In this document: positions 1 to 6,213 of the stretch, piece by piece
Numbering within the stretch: position 1 is the first letter of the stretch
Layout of the letters: each line of letters opens with the position of its first letter
DNA from: Planctomycetota bacterium
GTDB lineage: Bacteria > Planctomycetota > MHYJ01 > JACPRB01
Direction of reading: 5' to 3'
Assembly: GCA_016200125.1 (NCBI GenBank)
Contig: JACQFK010000631.1
Coordinates: 1 to 9,413 of the forward strand
Length of the DNA: 9,413 bases
Notes under the pieces: model-generated
What the model saw: only the letters and a program-made list of their open reading frames with translations
Told to the model about the DNA's origin: nothing
Database searches by the model: none
Translations under genes and position numbers: made by a program

Positions 1-314
1 GTCGCTTCCAGCTTGTCCTTCATCATGTCGTCGAACAGCGTCTTGAAGTCGGGGTCGGTCTCCGGCACGTCCGAATGGACGTACGTGAAGAGCACGAGCT
101 CCCGGTGGGACATCTTCCGCCCCACGTGGTCCTTCGCGCCCAGGTGCGCCGCGTTGTTGCCCTTCAGGTACTTGATGCCCTTCTCGATGGCCAGATCCAC
201 CTTGACCTGGTCCACCTCGTTCGGCGGGAACACGCCGCCGCCCACCTGCTGGGCGAAAGCGGACGCCGCGGGCAACAACGCCATAGCCGAGACCAACAGC
301 AGCTTGCGCATCAT
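1..314 (-). CDS. Secreted alpha/alpha-toroid repeat protein, N-terminal part (cut by left edge)
   Basis: The first 104 residues of a protein running off the left edge. It opens MMRKLLLVSAMALLPAASAF-AQQ, a classic Sec signal peptide with a cleavage site near AFA-QQ, so the product is exported. The mature part (VDLAIEKGIKYLKGNNAAHL, then GRKMSHRELVLFTYV and PETDPDFKTLFDDMMKDKLEA) aligns without gaps to the start of the toroid protein at 459-1691, so the two are tandem paralogs. By that homology it is a prenyltransferase/squalene-oxidase repeat (alpha/alpha toroid) protein. Substrate and enzymatic activity are unknown, and many such planctomycete-type proteins have no known reaction. The start is the first of two adjacent ATGs (314 or 311). 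A GAGGA ribosome site lies at 325-321, six bases upstream of 314. It has its own likely promoter in the gap behind it. Confidence 0.85.
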   Translation of the reverse strand, partial: MMRKLLLVSAMALLPAASAFAQQVGGGVFPPNEVDQVKVDLAIEKGIKYLKGNNAAHLGAKDHVGRKMSHRELVLFTYVHSDVPETDPDFKTLFDDMMKDKLEA

Positions 315-320
315 AAAGTA

Positions 321-341
321 TCCTCGCTAATTGCTACTATA
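321..341 (-). promoter_or_regulatory. Likely -10 box and ribosome site of the left-edge toroid gene
   Basis: On the minus strand, TATAGT at 341-336 resembles a sigma-70 -10 box and GAGGA at 325-321 is a good Shine-Dalgarno six bases before the ATG. Together they imply a leader of roughly 15 nt. No good -35 box is visible at the expected distance, so the promoter half is an inference. The wider gap 315-458 is much more AT-rich than its surroundings. Confidence 0.4.
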
Positions 342-458
342 CACACGCCCCAGCCGGCCCCCTGTGTGACAGAATTCTTTGCGATGAGCACACATACTAA
401 CACACTGTACTGCAATAGTTTACATCAAATTTAAGAACTTTTTCCAATTCGCTTTCCC

Positions 459-1691
459 CTAGGGAGGGCTCAGCCAACGGGTCGCCCGCATCAGGAACAG
501 GAGCGCATGACAGGTATCCGCCAGCGTCCGCCCCCAACGCCCGTCCTCCCCCTGCTGCGCGAGCAGCTCCCTGGCCCCCTCGGAGTACCACTTATGTGTC
601 CCCAGAACCTCGGTTCCGTACATCAATCCGACACCGCTCAGGGCATGAAGATAATAGTAATACTCGTTCTTCGAGTTCTCCTCCATCTTCGCCAGCTCGA
701 AGGGGCCCGGATTGTACGATGCTGAAAAGTTCTTGGCGAGCCACTGCAGCCCTTCGTGGACGTCCGGGTCCCTCTTCCAGGTCTGCTTCTTGCCCCCGTC
801 CGCGTCCTTGATGTAATCCAGCGCCGCCAGGCTGCCGGTCATCGCCGCCGTCATCGAGCCGTAGGCCTTGTGGTCGGCGTGGTCCATGTAGCACCACCCC
901 AGCGGCGCCGCCGTTTTGGGCTTGGGCCCGGGATTGCTCTCCACGAGCGGCTCGGCCCCCACCCGGTCGTTCTTTTGCGAGTCGCGGAGGTGCTTGATCG
1001 AGAGATCCACGTACTTCACTTCAAACTGGATGCCGGCGTCGACGCAGGCCCGCATCCCCAGGATTGCATAATGGGTGTTCGAGAGACTGCCCCCTTCTCC
1101 GTCCCGGCTCTTCTTCACCGCGATCTTGCTCCTGACCGGCTGCTTCACCCGCAGTCCGGGCTGGTCCTTCGCTCCCGGCGCAGGCGGGGGAACCACCGGC
1201 CCCTTCCGGGGCACATCGAAGGCCAGGTCTTCCACGTAGATCGACGGACTCCCGTAGCTCCACGACCCGAAGGGATTCTGGTTGTCGACCAGGAACTGGG
1301 CGCACATCGCGATGCGCTTCTGGTACTTGACCCGGTCGATCTCCTCCAGCGCCATTGCCTGGAGCGCGACGCAGTAGGTCGCCTCCAGCTTGTCCTTCAG
1401 CACGTCGTCGAGGAGCGTCTTGAAGTCGGGATCCGTCTCGGGCAGATTGAAGGACGCATACGCATAGAGGACCAGCTCGCGCGGCGACATCTTCCGGCCG
1501 ACGATGTCGCTCAGCTGGAGAGCGGCGGCGTTGTTGGCCTTCAGGAAGGCGATGCCCTTGCGGATCGCCACGTCGGCCTGCGCCCGGTCCACGTCGCCCT
1601 GCGCCCGGGCCGGAAGGGCCGAAGCCAGCGAAATCAGGAGCGCCGGGATGAGCGAGTGTTTCGTTCGAACCTCCGTCGTGCCCGCCCCCAT
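459..1691 (-). CDS. Secreted prenyltransferase/squalene-oxidase repeat (alpha/alpha-toroid) protein
   Basis: A 410-residue protein with a long n-region (MGAGTTEVRTKH) and a hydrophobic core SLIPALLISLASALPARA, probably cleaved near ARA-QG, so it is likely exported. The body is helical and repeat-like. Toroid-family signatures are GSWSYG near residue 144, GWCYMDHADHKAYGSM near 263 and a C-terminal QQGEDGRWG...DTCHALLFLMRA near 385-405, the QW-like repeat end common to squalene-cyclase-fold proteins. A Pro/Lys/Arg-rich linker (about 159-200) interrupts the fold. No DxDD or other cyclase catalytic motif is evident, so a terpene cyclase activity should not be assumed; it may be structural or peptidoglycan/protein binding. 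The start ATG overlaps the stop of the upstream EEP gene by one base (TGATG), suggesting translational coupling; the nearest GGAGGG lies unusually far upstream. It is a tandem paralog of the left-edge gene. Confidence 0.8.
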   Translation of the reverse strand: MGAGTTEVRTKHSLIPALLISLASALPARAQGDVDRAQADVAIRKGIAFLKANNAAALQLSDIVGRKMSPRELVLYAYASFNLPETDPDFKTLLDDVLKDKLEATYCVALQAMALEEIDRVKYQKRIAMCAQFLVDNQNPFGSWSYGSPSIYVEDLAFDVPRKGPVVPPPAPGAKDQPGLRVKQPVRSKIAVKKSRDGEGGSLSNTHYAILGMRACVDAGIQFEVKYVDLSIKHLRDSQKNDRVGAEPLVESNPGPKPKTAAPLGWCYMDHADHKAYGSMTAAMTGSLAALDYIKDADGGKKQTWKRDPDVHEGLQWLAKNFSASYNPGPFELAKMEENSKNEYYYYLHALSGVGLMYGTEVLGTHKWYSEGARELLAQQGEDGRWGRTLADTCHALLFLMRATRWLSPP

Positions 1692-2398
1692 CAGGCCTGC
1701 TGGAGTCCCTCCGGATGAAGCTCGAACTCCATCAGGACGGGGAGATGGTCGGAAGCCACGGTCGTCAGGCGCGTGCGGGGAACCTCCACCTTGCGCGCGT
1801 GGATGCCGTGGCCGACGAACATGTGGTCGTATCGGACGAAGGGGAGCACGCTGGGCCAGGTGCGGACCTTGGGATCGCCCGCCAGCTTCTGCGCGTCGCG
1901 CAGCGTGCCGGCCAGCAGGCGGTACGCGGGCGAACGGGGGGTGGCGTTGAAGTCGCCGCAGACGATCCTCGGGAGGCGGCGGCAGTCCTGGTGGTCGAGC
2001 CAGTCGGCGCCGCAGAGCGCGCGCGCCTGCAGCAGCCGCTCGCGCCCCATCAGCCCGAGATGGGTGTTGATGATCTGCACTTCCTGACCGTCGATCTCCA
2101 CCGACATCCGGATCGCGCCGCGCTTCTGGAGCATCGGGAACGACGGCAGGACGCCGCAACGGATGTGGCGCATGTTGAGGCGCGTGAGGATCGCGTTGCC
2201 GAAGCCTGCCTCGCCCCGGATGCGGGGCGGATGATAGTGATAGTCCATCTTCAGCCGGTCGGCCAGCTCGCTGGGCTGGTGGATCCGCGCCGAGCGCCGG
2301 TGATTCACCTCGAGTTCCTGGATCGCCACGATGTCGGGATCGTACTCGCGGATCGCGTCGGAGATGCGCTCCACGGAGTGGCGCCGGTCGATGCCCAC
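1691..2398 (-). CDS. Endonuclease/exonuclease/phosphatase (EEP) family protein, 5' end damaged or unclear
   Basis: An EEP-fold metal-dependent phosphoesterase domain. Visible landmarks are the metal-binding Glu in DIVAIQELE, INTHLGL, the GDFN box in RIVCGDFNATPRS, YDHMFVG, and the C-terminal catalytic His in VASDHLPVLMEFEL. The only start codon available is GTG at 2398. However, the same frame upstream encodes YRILSWNVHHC (2431-2399), the first beta strand with the conserved metal-binding Asn of SWN, which every active EEP protein needs. No ATG, GTG or TTG precedes it in frame before the sequence becomes the MnmE-like gene in another frame. So either the true start has been lost or the sequence has an indel. 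No signal peptide is visible. The substrate cannot be told; nuclease, inositol-phosphate or lipid phosphatase roles all occur in the family. It lies immediately upstream of, and overlaps by one base, the toroid gene. Confidence 0.75.
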   Translation of the reverse strand: MGIDRRHSVERISDAIREYDPDIVAIQELEVNHRRSARIHQPSELADRLKMDYHYHPPRIRGEAGFGNAILTRLNMRHIRCGVLPSFPMLQKRGAIRMSVEIDGQEVQIINTHLGLMGRERLLQARALCGADWLDHQDCRRLPRIVCGDFNATPRSPAYRLLAGTLRDAQKLAGDPKVRTWPSVLPFVRYDHMFVGHGIHARKVEVPRTRLTTVASDHLPVLMEFELHPEGLQQA

Positions 2399-3342
2399 GC
2401 AGTGGTGGACGTTCCACGACAGGATCCGGTAGCAATCGCCGACACCGGCAGCGCCTCGAGCAGCGGCTTCTTGCTGCCGGCGTCGATCTTGTTCAGGAGC
2501 AGGATCACGCGCCGCCGGGACAGCGTCTCCAGGAAGCGCAGCTCCGGCCCCTGCGCCCCCGCCTCGGCGTCGAAGAGGAAGAGGACGAGGTCGGCGTCGC
2601 CGATCGACCGCCGGGTCCGCTCGATCGACATCTGCTCGAGGGCGTCCCTCGGCGTTTCGACGCCCGCGGTGTCGATCAGCTCGACGGGGACCTGCTCGAT
2701 GGCGATCACTTCGCGCACCGGGTCGCGCGTGGTGCCCGGGACGGGCGAGACCAGCGCGCGGTCCTCGCGCAGGAGGGCGTTGAAGAGCGTGGACTTCCCC
2801 ACGTTGGGGCTGCCCGCCAGGACGACGCGCCGCGGCGAGGCCAGCGCCAGGCCGAGCGGCGCGCTGGCGAGCAGCCGTTCCGCGTCGCGCGGCCCCGAGA
2901 TTTTCGCGACCGCGGCGGACAGCGCCCCCTGAGCCTGGTCGTGAAGCACGCGCGCGGCGAGCTCGGTCGCGGCGCGGGGGAGCAGCGTCCAGGCTTCGGC
3001 GCGGATCCGGTCGATGTGATTCAGCTCGACGCCCCGCTCGAGAAGCTCCTCGGGACGGGCCGGCGGCGCCCCTTCGGCTTCGAGCGCGCGAAGGATGCGG
3101 TCGACGACCGCGGGGCCGCCGTGGCAGGTGATCTCGACCGTCTCCTCGCCCGTGAATCCGGCCGCGGTCCGCGCCATCACCTCGTCGATGACCTCTCCCT
3201 GGTGGGTCAGCGCGCCGGGCAGCGGCGCTTCGGTCGGCGCGCGGCCCAGGAGCCGGCCGACCAGGCCCCGCGCGCCGTCGCCGCAGACGTGGATCACGGC
3301 CAGCGCGCCCTTGCCCGGGGGACTGATCAGCGCCGCCAGCAT
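2305..3342 (-). CDS. mnmE: MnmE/TrmE-like tRNA-modification GTPase, C-terminus missing or replaced
   Basis: The N-terminal domain (MLAALISPPGKGALAVIHVCG, then FTGEETVEITCHGGP at 63-77) matches the folate-binding TrmE N domain. A shortened helical part runs about 95-165. A complete G domain follows: G1 GSPNVGKS 177-184, G2 PGTTRD 202-207, G3 DTAG 224-227, G4 NKID 284-287, G5 VSA 300-302. MnmE with MnmG modifies the wobble uridine of some tRNAs. Recognisable sequence stops at residue about 302 (near 2437). The last about 43 residues (GSCRGTSTTAW... to the stop at 2305) are an out-of-frame reading of the EEP gene and are unlikely to be native. The second helical segment and the C-terminal C-x-G-K motif of standard MnmE (about 450 aa) are absent. 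It may come from a short MnmE-like family, or have been truncated by a deletion. The ATG overlaps the end of coaX by 16 nt, so it is likely cotranscribed. Confidence 0.75.
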   Translation of the reverse strand: MLAALISPPGKGALAVIHVCGDGARGLVGRLLGRAPTEAPLPGALTHQGEVIDEVMARTAAGFTGEETVEITCHGGPAVVDRILRALEAEGAPPARPEELLERGVELNHIDRIRAEAWTLLPRAATELAARVLHDQAQGALSAAVAKISGPRDAERLLASAPLGLALASPRRVVLAGSPNVGKSTLFNALLREDRALVSPVPGTTRDPVREVIAIEQVPVELIDTAGVETPRDALEQMSIERTRRSIGDADLVLFLFDAEAGAQGPELRFLETLSRRRVILLLNKIDAGSKKPLLEALPVSAIATGSCRGTSTTAWASTGATPWSASPTRSASTIPTSWRSRNSR

Positions 3343-3944
3343 AGGTAGGAGCGGACGACGCCCTCGAGCGCGAGGTCGGGGACGAGCAGGTCGAACAGGT
3401 CGCGGAAGAGCGCCGCGTCGCCGCCCGTGCCGAAGACCCGGCCTTTCGCGCCCTTCAGCGCGCGGCGGATCAATCCTTCGGCGGCGAGCGAGAGGCCCGA
3501 CTGGATCGCGGCCTGCGTATGGTTTCCAACCGCGGACTTCACGCGCGCGGGCTCGACCTCAGGGAGCAGTGCCGTGTGCTCGTGAAGCGCGCGGGCCATG
3601 AGCCGGAGGCCGGGCGCGATGAGCCCGCCGATGAACTCGCCGCGCGCGTTGACCACGTCGATCGTGATCGCGGTGCCCATCGACACCACGACACAGGGCC
3701 CCTCGCCGCGCGCCCAGGCCGCCGACGCCTGGGCCAGCCGGTCGGGTCCCACGGTACGCGCCCGGTTCTTCACGAGGGGCGGGAAGTCGCGCCCCAGCAG
3801 CAGCGTCCCCATAGGGACGGCGCCCTTCCCGACCCGGACGCCAATCCAGCCGTCGACCTTTCCCTTCAGCGGACCCAGCTTCCGGCCGTCGTAGAGCGCC
3901 CGCTTGGTCCTCGAGTTCCCGACGTCGATGACGCCCAGTCTCAT
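3327..3944 (-). CDS. coaX: Type III pantothenate kinase (CoaX), compact form
   Basis: A 205-residue protein catalysing the first committed step of CoA synthesis: pantothenate plus ATP to 4'-phosphopantothenate, in the cytosol. ASKHA-fold signatures are visible: the phosphate-1 motif DVGNSRTK (7-14), the pantothenate-site/catalytic GPDRLA (66-71, Asp68), GTAITIDVV (90-98), GGLIAPG (106-112), and FGTGGDAALF near the C-terminus. CoaX is usually about 240-260 aa. Here the stretch between the first two motifs is about 35 residues shorter than usual, so the N-terminal lobe is trimmed, although all active-site motifs remain. I chose the ATG at 3944; an in-frame ATG at 3965 (MAILVPYMRLGV) lies upstream of the best -10 box. 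Neither has a Shine-Dalgarno. It heads the minus-strand block and is divergent from thrC. Confidence 0.88.
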   Translation of the reverse strand: MRLGVIDVGNSRTKRALYDGRKLGPLKGKVDGWIGVRVGKGAVPMGTLLLGRDFPPLVKNRARTVGPDRLAQASAAWARGEGPCVVVSMGTAITIDVVNARGEFIGGLIAPGLRLMARALHEHTALLPEVEPARVKSAVGNHTQAAIQSGLSLAAEGLIRRALKGAKGRVFGTGGDAALFRDLFDLLVPDLALEGVVRSYLCWRR

Positions 3945-4004
3945 GTAAGGTACCAGTATAGCCATATTGCAATATTGGGGTCGCCTTTCTACTATAGCCC
4001 CTCC
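3945..4004. promoter_or_regulatory. Divergent promoter region between coaX and thrC with a 12-bp palindrome
   Basis: Plus strand: TTGCAA at 3967-3972 and TACTAT at 3990-3995 are 17 bp apart, a plausible -35/-10 pair (4 of 6 matches each), placing a start near 4002, almost on the thrC ATG at 4005. Minus strand: TATACT at 3960-3955 is a good -10 box, placing a start about 4 nt before the coaX ATG. Neither gene has a Shine-Dalgarno, so both messages look leaderless. A perfect palindrome ATATTGCAATAT at 3964-3975 covers the plus-strand -35 and touches the minus-strand -10 flank, where an operator could act on both. A single GGTACCA (3949-3955) matches the heptamers found at 7594-7675. The promoter calls are inferences. 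Confidence 0.45.
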
Positions 4005-5189
4005 ATGTTTCTGCGATGTTTCACCTGCGACGCCCGCTACGGGAACGAGCCCACGCTCTATTCCTGCCGCTCCTGCGACAATCCGCTCGAGGTCATGTAC
4101 GAGGACGCGGAGTTCGCCCGCGCGACCGCCTTCGAGGGCCGGGGCGTCTGGCGCTACCAGCCCCTGCTCCCCATCCCGAAGGCCGTCACCCTCGGCGAAG
4201 GCGACACCGGGCTTCACCTCTGCGAACGCGCCGGACGCGACCTCGGCGTCCCCCGCCTCTTCGTCAAGAACGAGGGTGAGAATCCCACGGGCTCCTTCAA
4301 GGACCGGGGGATGACGGTCGGCATCGCGATGGCGAAGGCGGCGGGCGCCCGGGCCGTGGGCTGCGCCTCGACCGGCAACACTTCCGCGTCGATGGCCGCC
4401 TATGCCGCGCGCGCGGGACTCACCGCGCTCGTCCTCCTCCCCGCCGGCAAGGTCGCCCTCGGGAAGCTCTCCCAGGCGATCGCCCACGGGGCGAAGATCG
4501 CCCAGGTCGAGGGCAATTTCGACGACGCCATGCGCCTCGTGGTCGAGCTCTCCGTGAAGGAGAAGAGCGTCTACCTCCTGAACTCCCTCAACCCCTACCG
4601 CCTCGAGGGCCAGAAGACCCTCGCGTTCGAGGTCTGCGAATCGCTCGGCGACGCGCCCGACGCCCTTGTCCTTCCCATGGGCAACGCGGGCAACATCAGC
4701 GCCGTCTGGAAGGGCTTCCTCGAGTGGAAGCGGCTGGGGAAGATCTCGCGCCTGCCCCGCATGATCGGCGTCCAGGCCGAGAAGGCGGCGCCCATCGCCC
4801 GCGCGTGGACGACGAAGTCCGAGTACAAGACCGTGGCCAACCCCGAAACCCTCGCGACGGCGATCCGCATCGGCGCCCCCGTGAGCTGGCGCAAGGCGAT
4901 GGCCGCGCTCAAGGATTCCGGCGGCGACGCCGGCATCGTCACGGACGACGAGATCCTCGAGGCCCAGCAGTACCTCGCCCGGACCGAGGGGCTCTTCGTC
5001 GAACCCGCGAGCGCGGTCCCCATCGCCTACCTGCTCAAGAAGCGGCTCAAGCTCGACGGGCTCAAGACCGTGGTCTGCGTCACCACCGGCCACGGGCTCA
5101 AGGATCCCGACGCGCTCTCGAAGGCGCCGGTGAAGATGCACCAGGTCAAGCCCTCGCTCGACGCCATCCGGAAGGTGCTGGACGGATGA
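4005..5189 (+). CDS. thrC: Threonine synthase
   Basis: A 394-residue PLP enzyme converting O-phospho-L-homoserine to threonine plus phosphate, the last step of threonine synthesis. The N-terminus carries a zinc-ribbon-like pair of CxxC motifs (Cys5/Cys8 and Cys21/Cys24), seen in a subset of threonine synthases. The PLP-binding lysine is Lys99 in NPTGSFKDRGM. Further fold-type II signatures are CASTGNTSASMAAYAARAG, the NSLNPYRLEGQKT loop, the phosphate-binding MGNAGNISAVWKG, and VEPASAVPIAYL plus VTTGHGLKD near the C-terminus. The length is typical of the shorter class without the long N-terminal extension of the E. coli type. The ATG at 4005 has no Shine-Dalgarno and sits only a few bases after a likely transcription start, so translation is probably leaderless. 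The stop overlaps the hom start (ATGA). Confidence 0.93.
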   Translation: MFLRCFTCDARYGNEPTLYSCRSCDNPLEVMYEDAEFARATAFEGRGVWRYQPLLPIPKAVTLGEGDTGLHLCERAGRDLGVPRLFVKNEGENPTGSFKDRGMTVGIAMAKAAGARAVGCASTGNTSASMAAYAARAGLTALVLLPAGKVALGKLSQAIAHGAKIAQVEGNFDDAMRLVVELSVKEKSVYLLNSLNPYRLEGQKTLAFEVCESLGDAPDALVLPMGNAGNISAVWKGFLEWKRLGKISRLPRMIGVQAEKAAPIARAWTTKSEYKTVANPETLATAIRIGAPVSWRKAMAALKDSGGDAGIVTDDEILEAQQYLARTEGLFVEPASAVPIAYLLKKRLKLDGLKTVVCVTTGHGLKDPDALSKAPVKMHQVKPSLDAIRKVLDG

Positions 5190-6211
5190 AGATCCTGCTC
5201 TCCGGATTCGGCGTCGTCGGCAAGGCGGTGATCCAGCTCATCGAGGAGCAGCGCTCCAAGCTCTACTCGGAGCACGGGCTCTCGCCCAGCTTCGTCGGCG
5301 TGATCGACTCGAAGGGCGCCGCGATCGACCCGCGCGGCCTGGACACCTCCCTGCTCCTGGAGACCAAGGAGAAGCAGGGCAGCGTGGGGGCGATGCCCGC
5401 CCACGGCATCCGCGACGCGAAGGAGCTCGACATCATCGCCGAGAGCGAGGCCCAGCTCCTCGTCGAGGCGACGCCCACGACCGTGCGGACTCCCGGCCCC
5501 TCCCTCGAGCGGCTCAAGGCGGCCTTCCGCACCGGCAAGCACGTGATCTGCGTCAACAAGGCGCCCCTCGCGGTCGCCTTCCCCGTGCTCCAGGAGCTCA
5601 GCCGCCACAACCGCTGCGAGTTCCGCTACTCGGGCACGGTCGGCGGCGGCACGCCGATCCTCAGCCTCGCCGAGGAGGTGGGCCGCGGCAGCGAGATCGT
5701 CGCCGTCCGCGCCATCCTCAACGGCACCACCAACTTCATCCTGACCAAGATGGACCGGGAGGGCTGGGACTTCGACACGGCCCTCAAGGAGGCCCAGCGG
5801 CTGGGCTACGCCGAGGCCGACCCCTCGGCGGACGTCGACGGCATCGACACCGCCACCAAGGTCGTCATCCTCGCCAACGGCGTCCTCGGGCGGCCCTGCA
5901 CGATTTCCGACGTGAAGATCGAGGGCATCCGCGGGGTGACGAAGGCGCGGATCGAGGCGGCGCGCAAGGCGGGCCAGGCGGTCAAGCTGATCGCCCGGAT
6001 CGCGAGCGACGACCTCTCGGTCGCCCCCCGCGAGGTGGCCGCCGACGCGCCCATCAACGTGGGCGGAAGCCTGAACTGCCTGAGCCTCGAGCTCAAGACC
6101 GGCGGCGAAGTGTCGCTGATCGGCCGCGGCGCCGGCGGTCCGGAGACCGCCACCGCGATCCTGCGGGACCTGATCGACATCTGGCATTCGGTGGAGAGCC
6201 ACAGGACCTGA
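5186..6211 (+). CDS. hom: Homoserine dehydrogenase, short form without ACT domain
   Basis: A 341-residue NAD(P)-dependent enzyme reducing L-aspartate-4-semialdehyde to homoserine. The Rossmann motif GFGVVG is at residues 7-12. The catalytic region is clear: SGTVGGGTPIL, the NGTTNFIL box near 182, and EADPSADVDGIDTATK (210-225), where Asp221 and Lys225 correspond to the catalytic Asp/Lys pair of yeast HSD. Many bacterial Hom proteins are about 430 aa and end in an ACT domain for threonine feedback. This one lacks it and resembles the short archaeal-type enzymes, so feedback control is more likely at aspartate kinase. The ATG shares four bases with the thrC stop and the gene ends two bases before lysC, so the three form one operon with translational coupling. 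Confidence 0.92.
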   Translation: MKILLSGFGVVGKAVIQLIEEQRSKLYSEHGLSPSFVGVIDSKGAAIDPRGLDTSLLLETKEKQGSVGAMPAHGIRDAKELDIIAESEAQLLVEATPTTVRTPGPSLERLKAAFRTGKHVICVNKAPLAVAFPVLQELSRHNRCEFRYSGTVGGGTPILSLAEEVGRGSEIVAVRAILNGTTNFILTKMDREGWDFDTALKEAQRLGYAEADPSADVDGIDTATKVVILANGVLGRPCTISDVKIEGIRGVTKARIEAARKAGQAVKLIARIASDDLSVAPREVAADAPINVGGSLNCLSLELKTGGEVSLIGRGAGGPETATAILRDLIDIWHSVESHRT

Positions 6212-6213
6212 TT

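Noticed and set aside
756..1718. Long plus-strand open frame opposite the toroid gene
   Set aside because: It is the antisense of a gene with clear family motifs; its composition (Arg, His, Val, Gly rich) is typical of high-GC shadow frames.
1692..2435. N-terminal extension of the toroid protein back to a TTG at 2435
   Set aside because: The extension is Arg/Pro-rich and is an off-frame reading of the EEP gene; the signal peptide right after the ATG at 1691 marks the true start.
2425..2440. Programmed -1 frameshift fusing the GTPase and EEP
   Set aside because: No X-XXY-YYZ slippery site or downstream stem is apparent, and such a fusion has no known precedent that I can name.
1715..2932. 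Long plus-strand open frame opposite the EEP and MnmE-like genes
   Set aside because: Spans two real minus-strand genes and has no recognisable motif of its own.
3945..5141. Minus-strand extension of coaX through the thrC region
   Set aside because: It is antisense to thrC; CoaX homology begins at the 3944 ATG.
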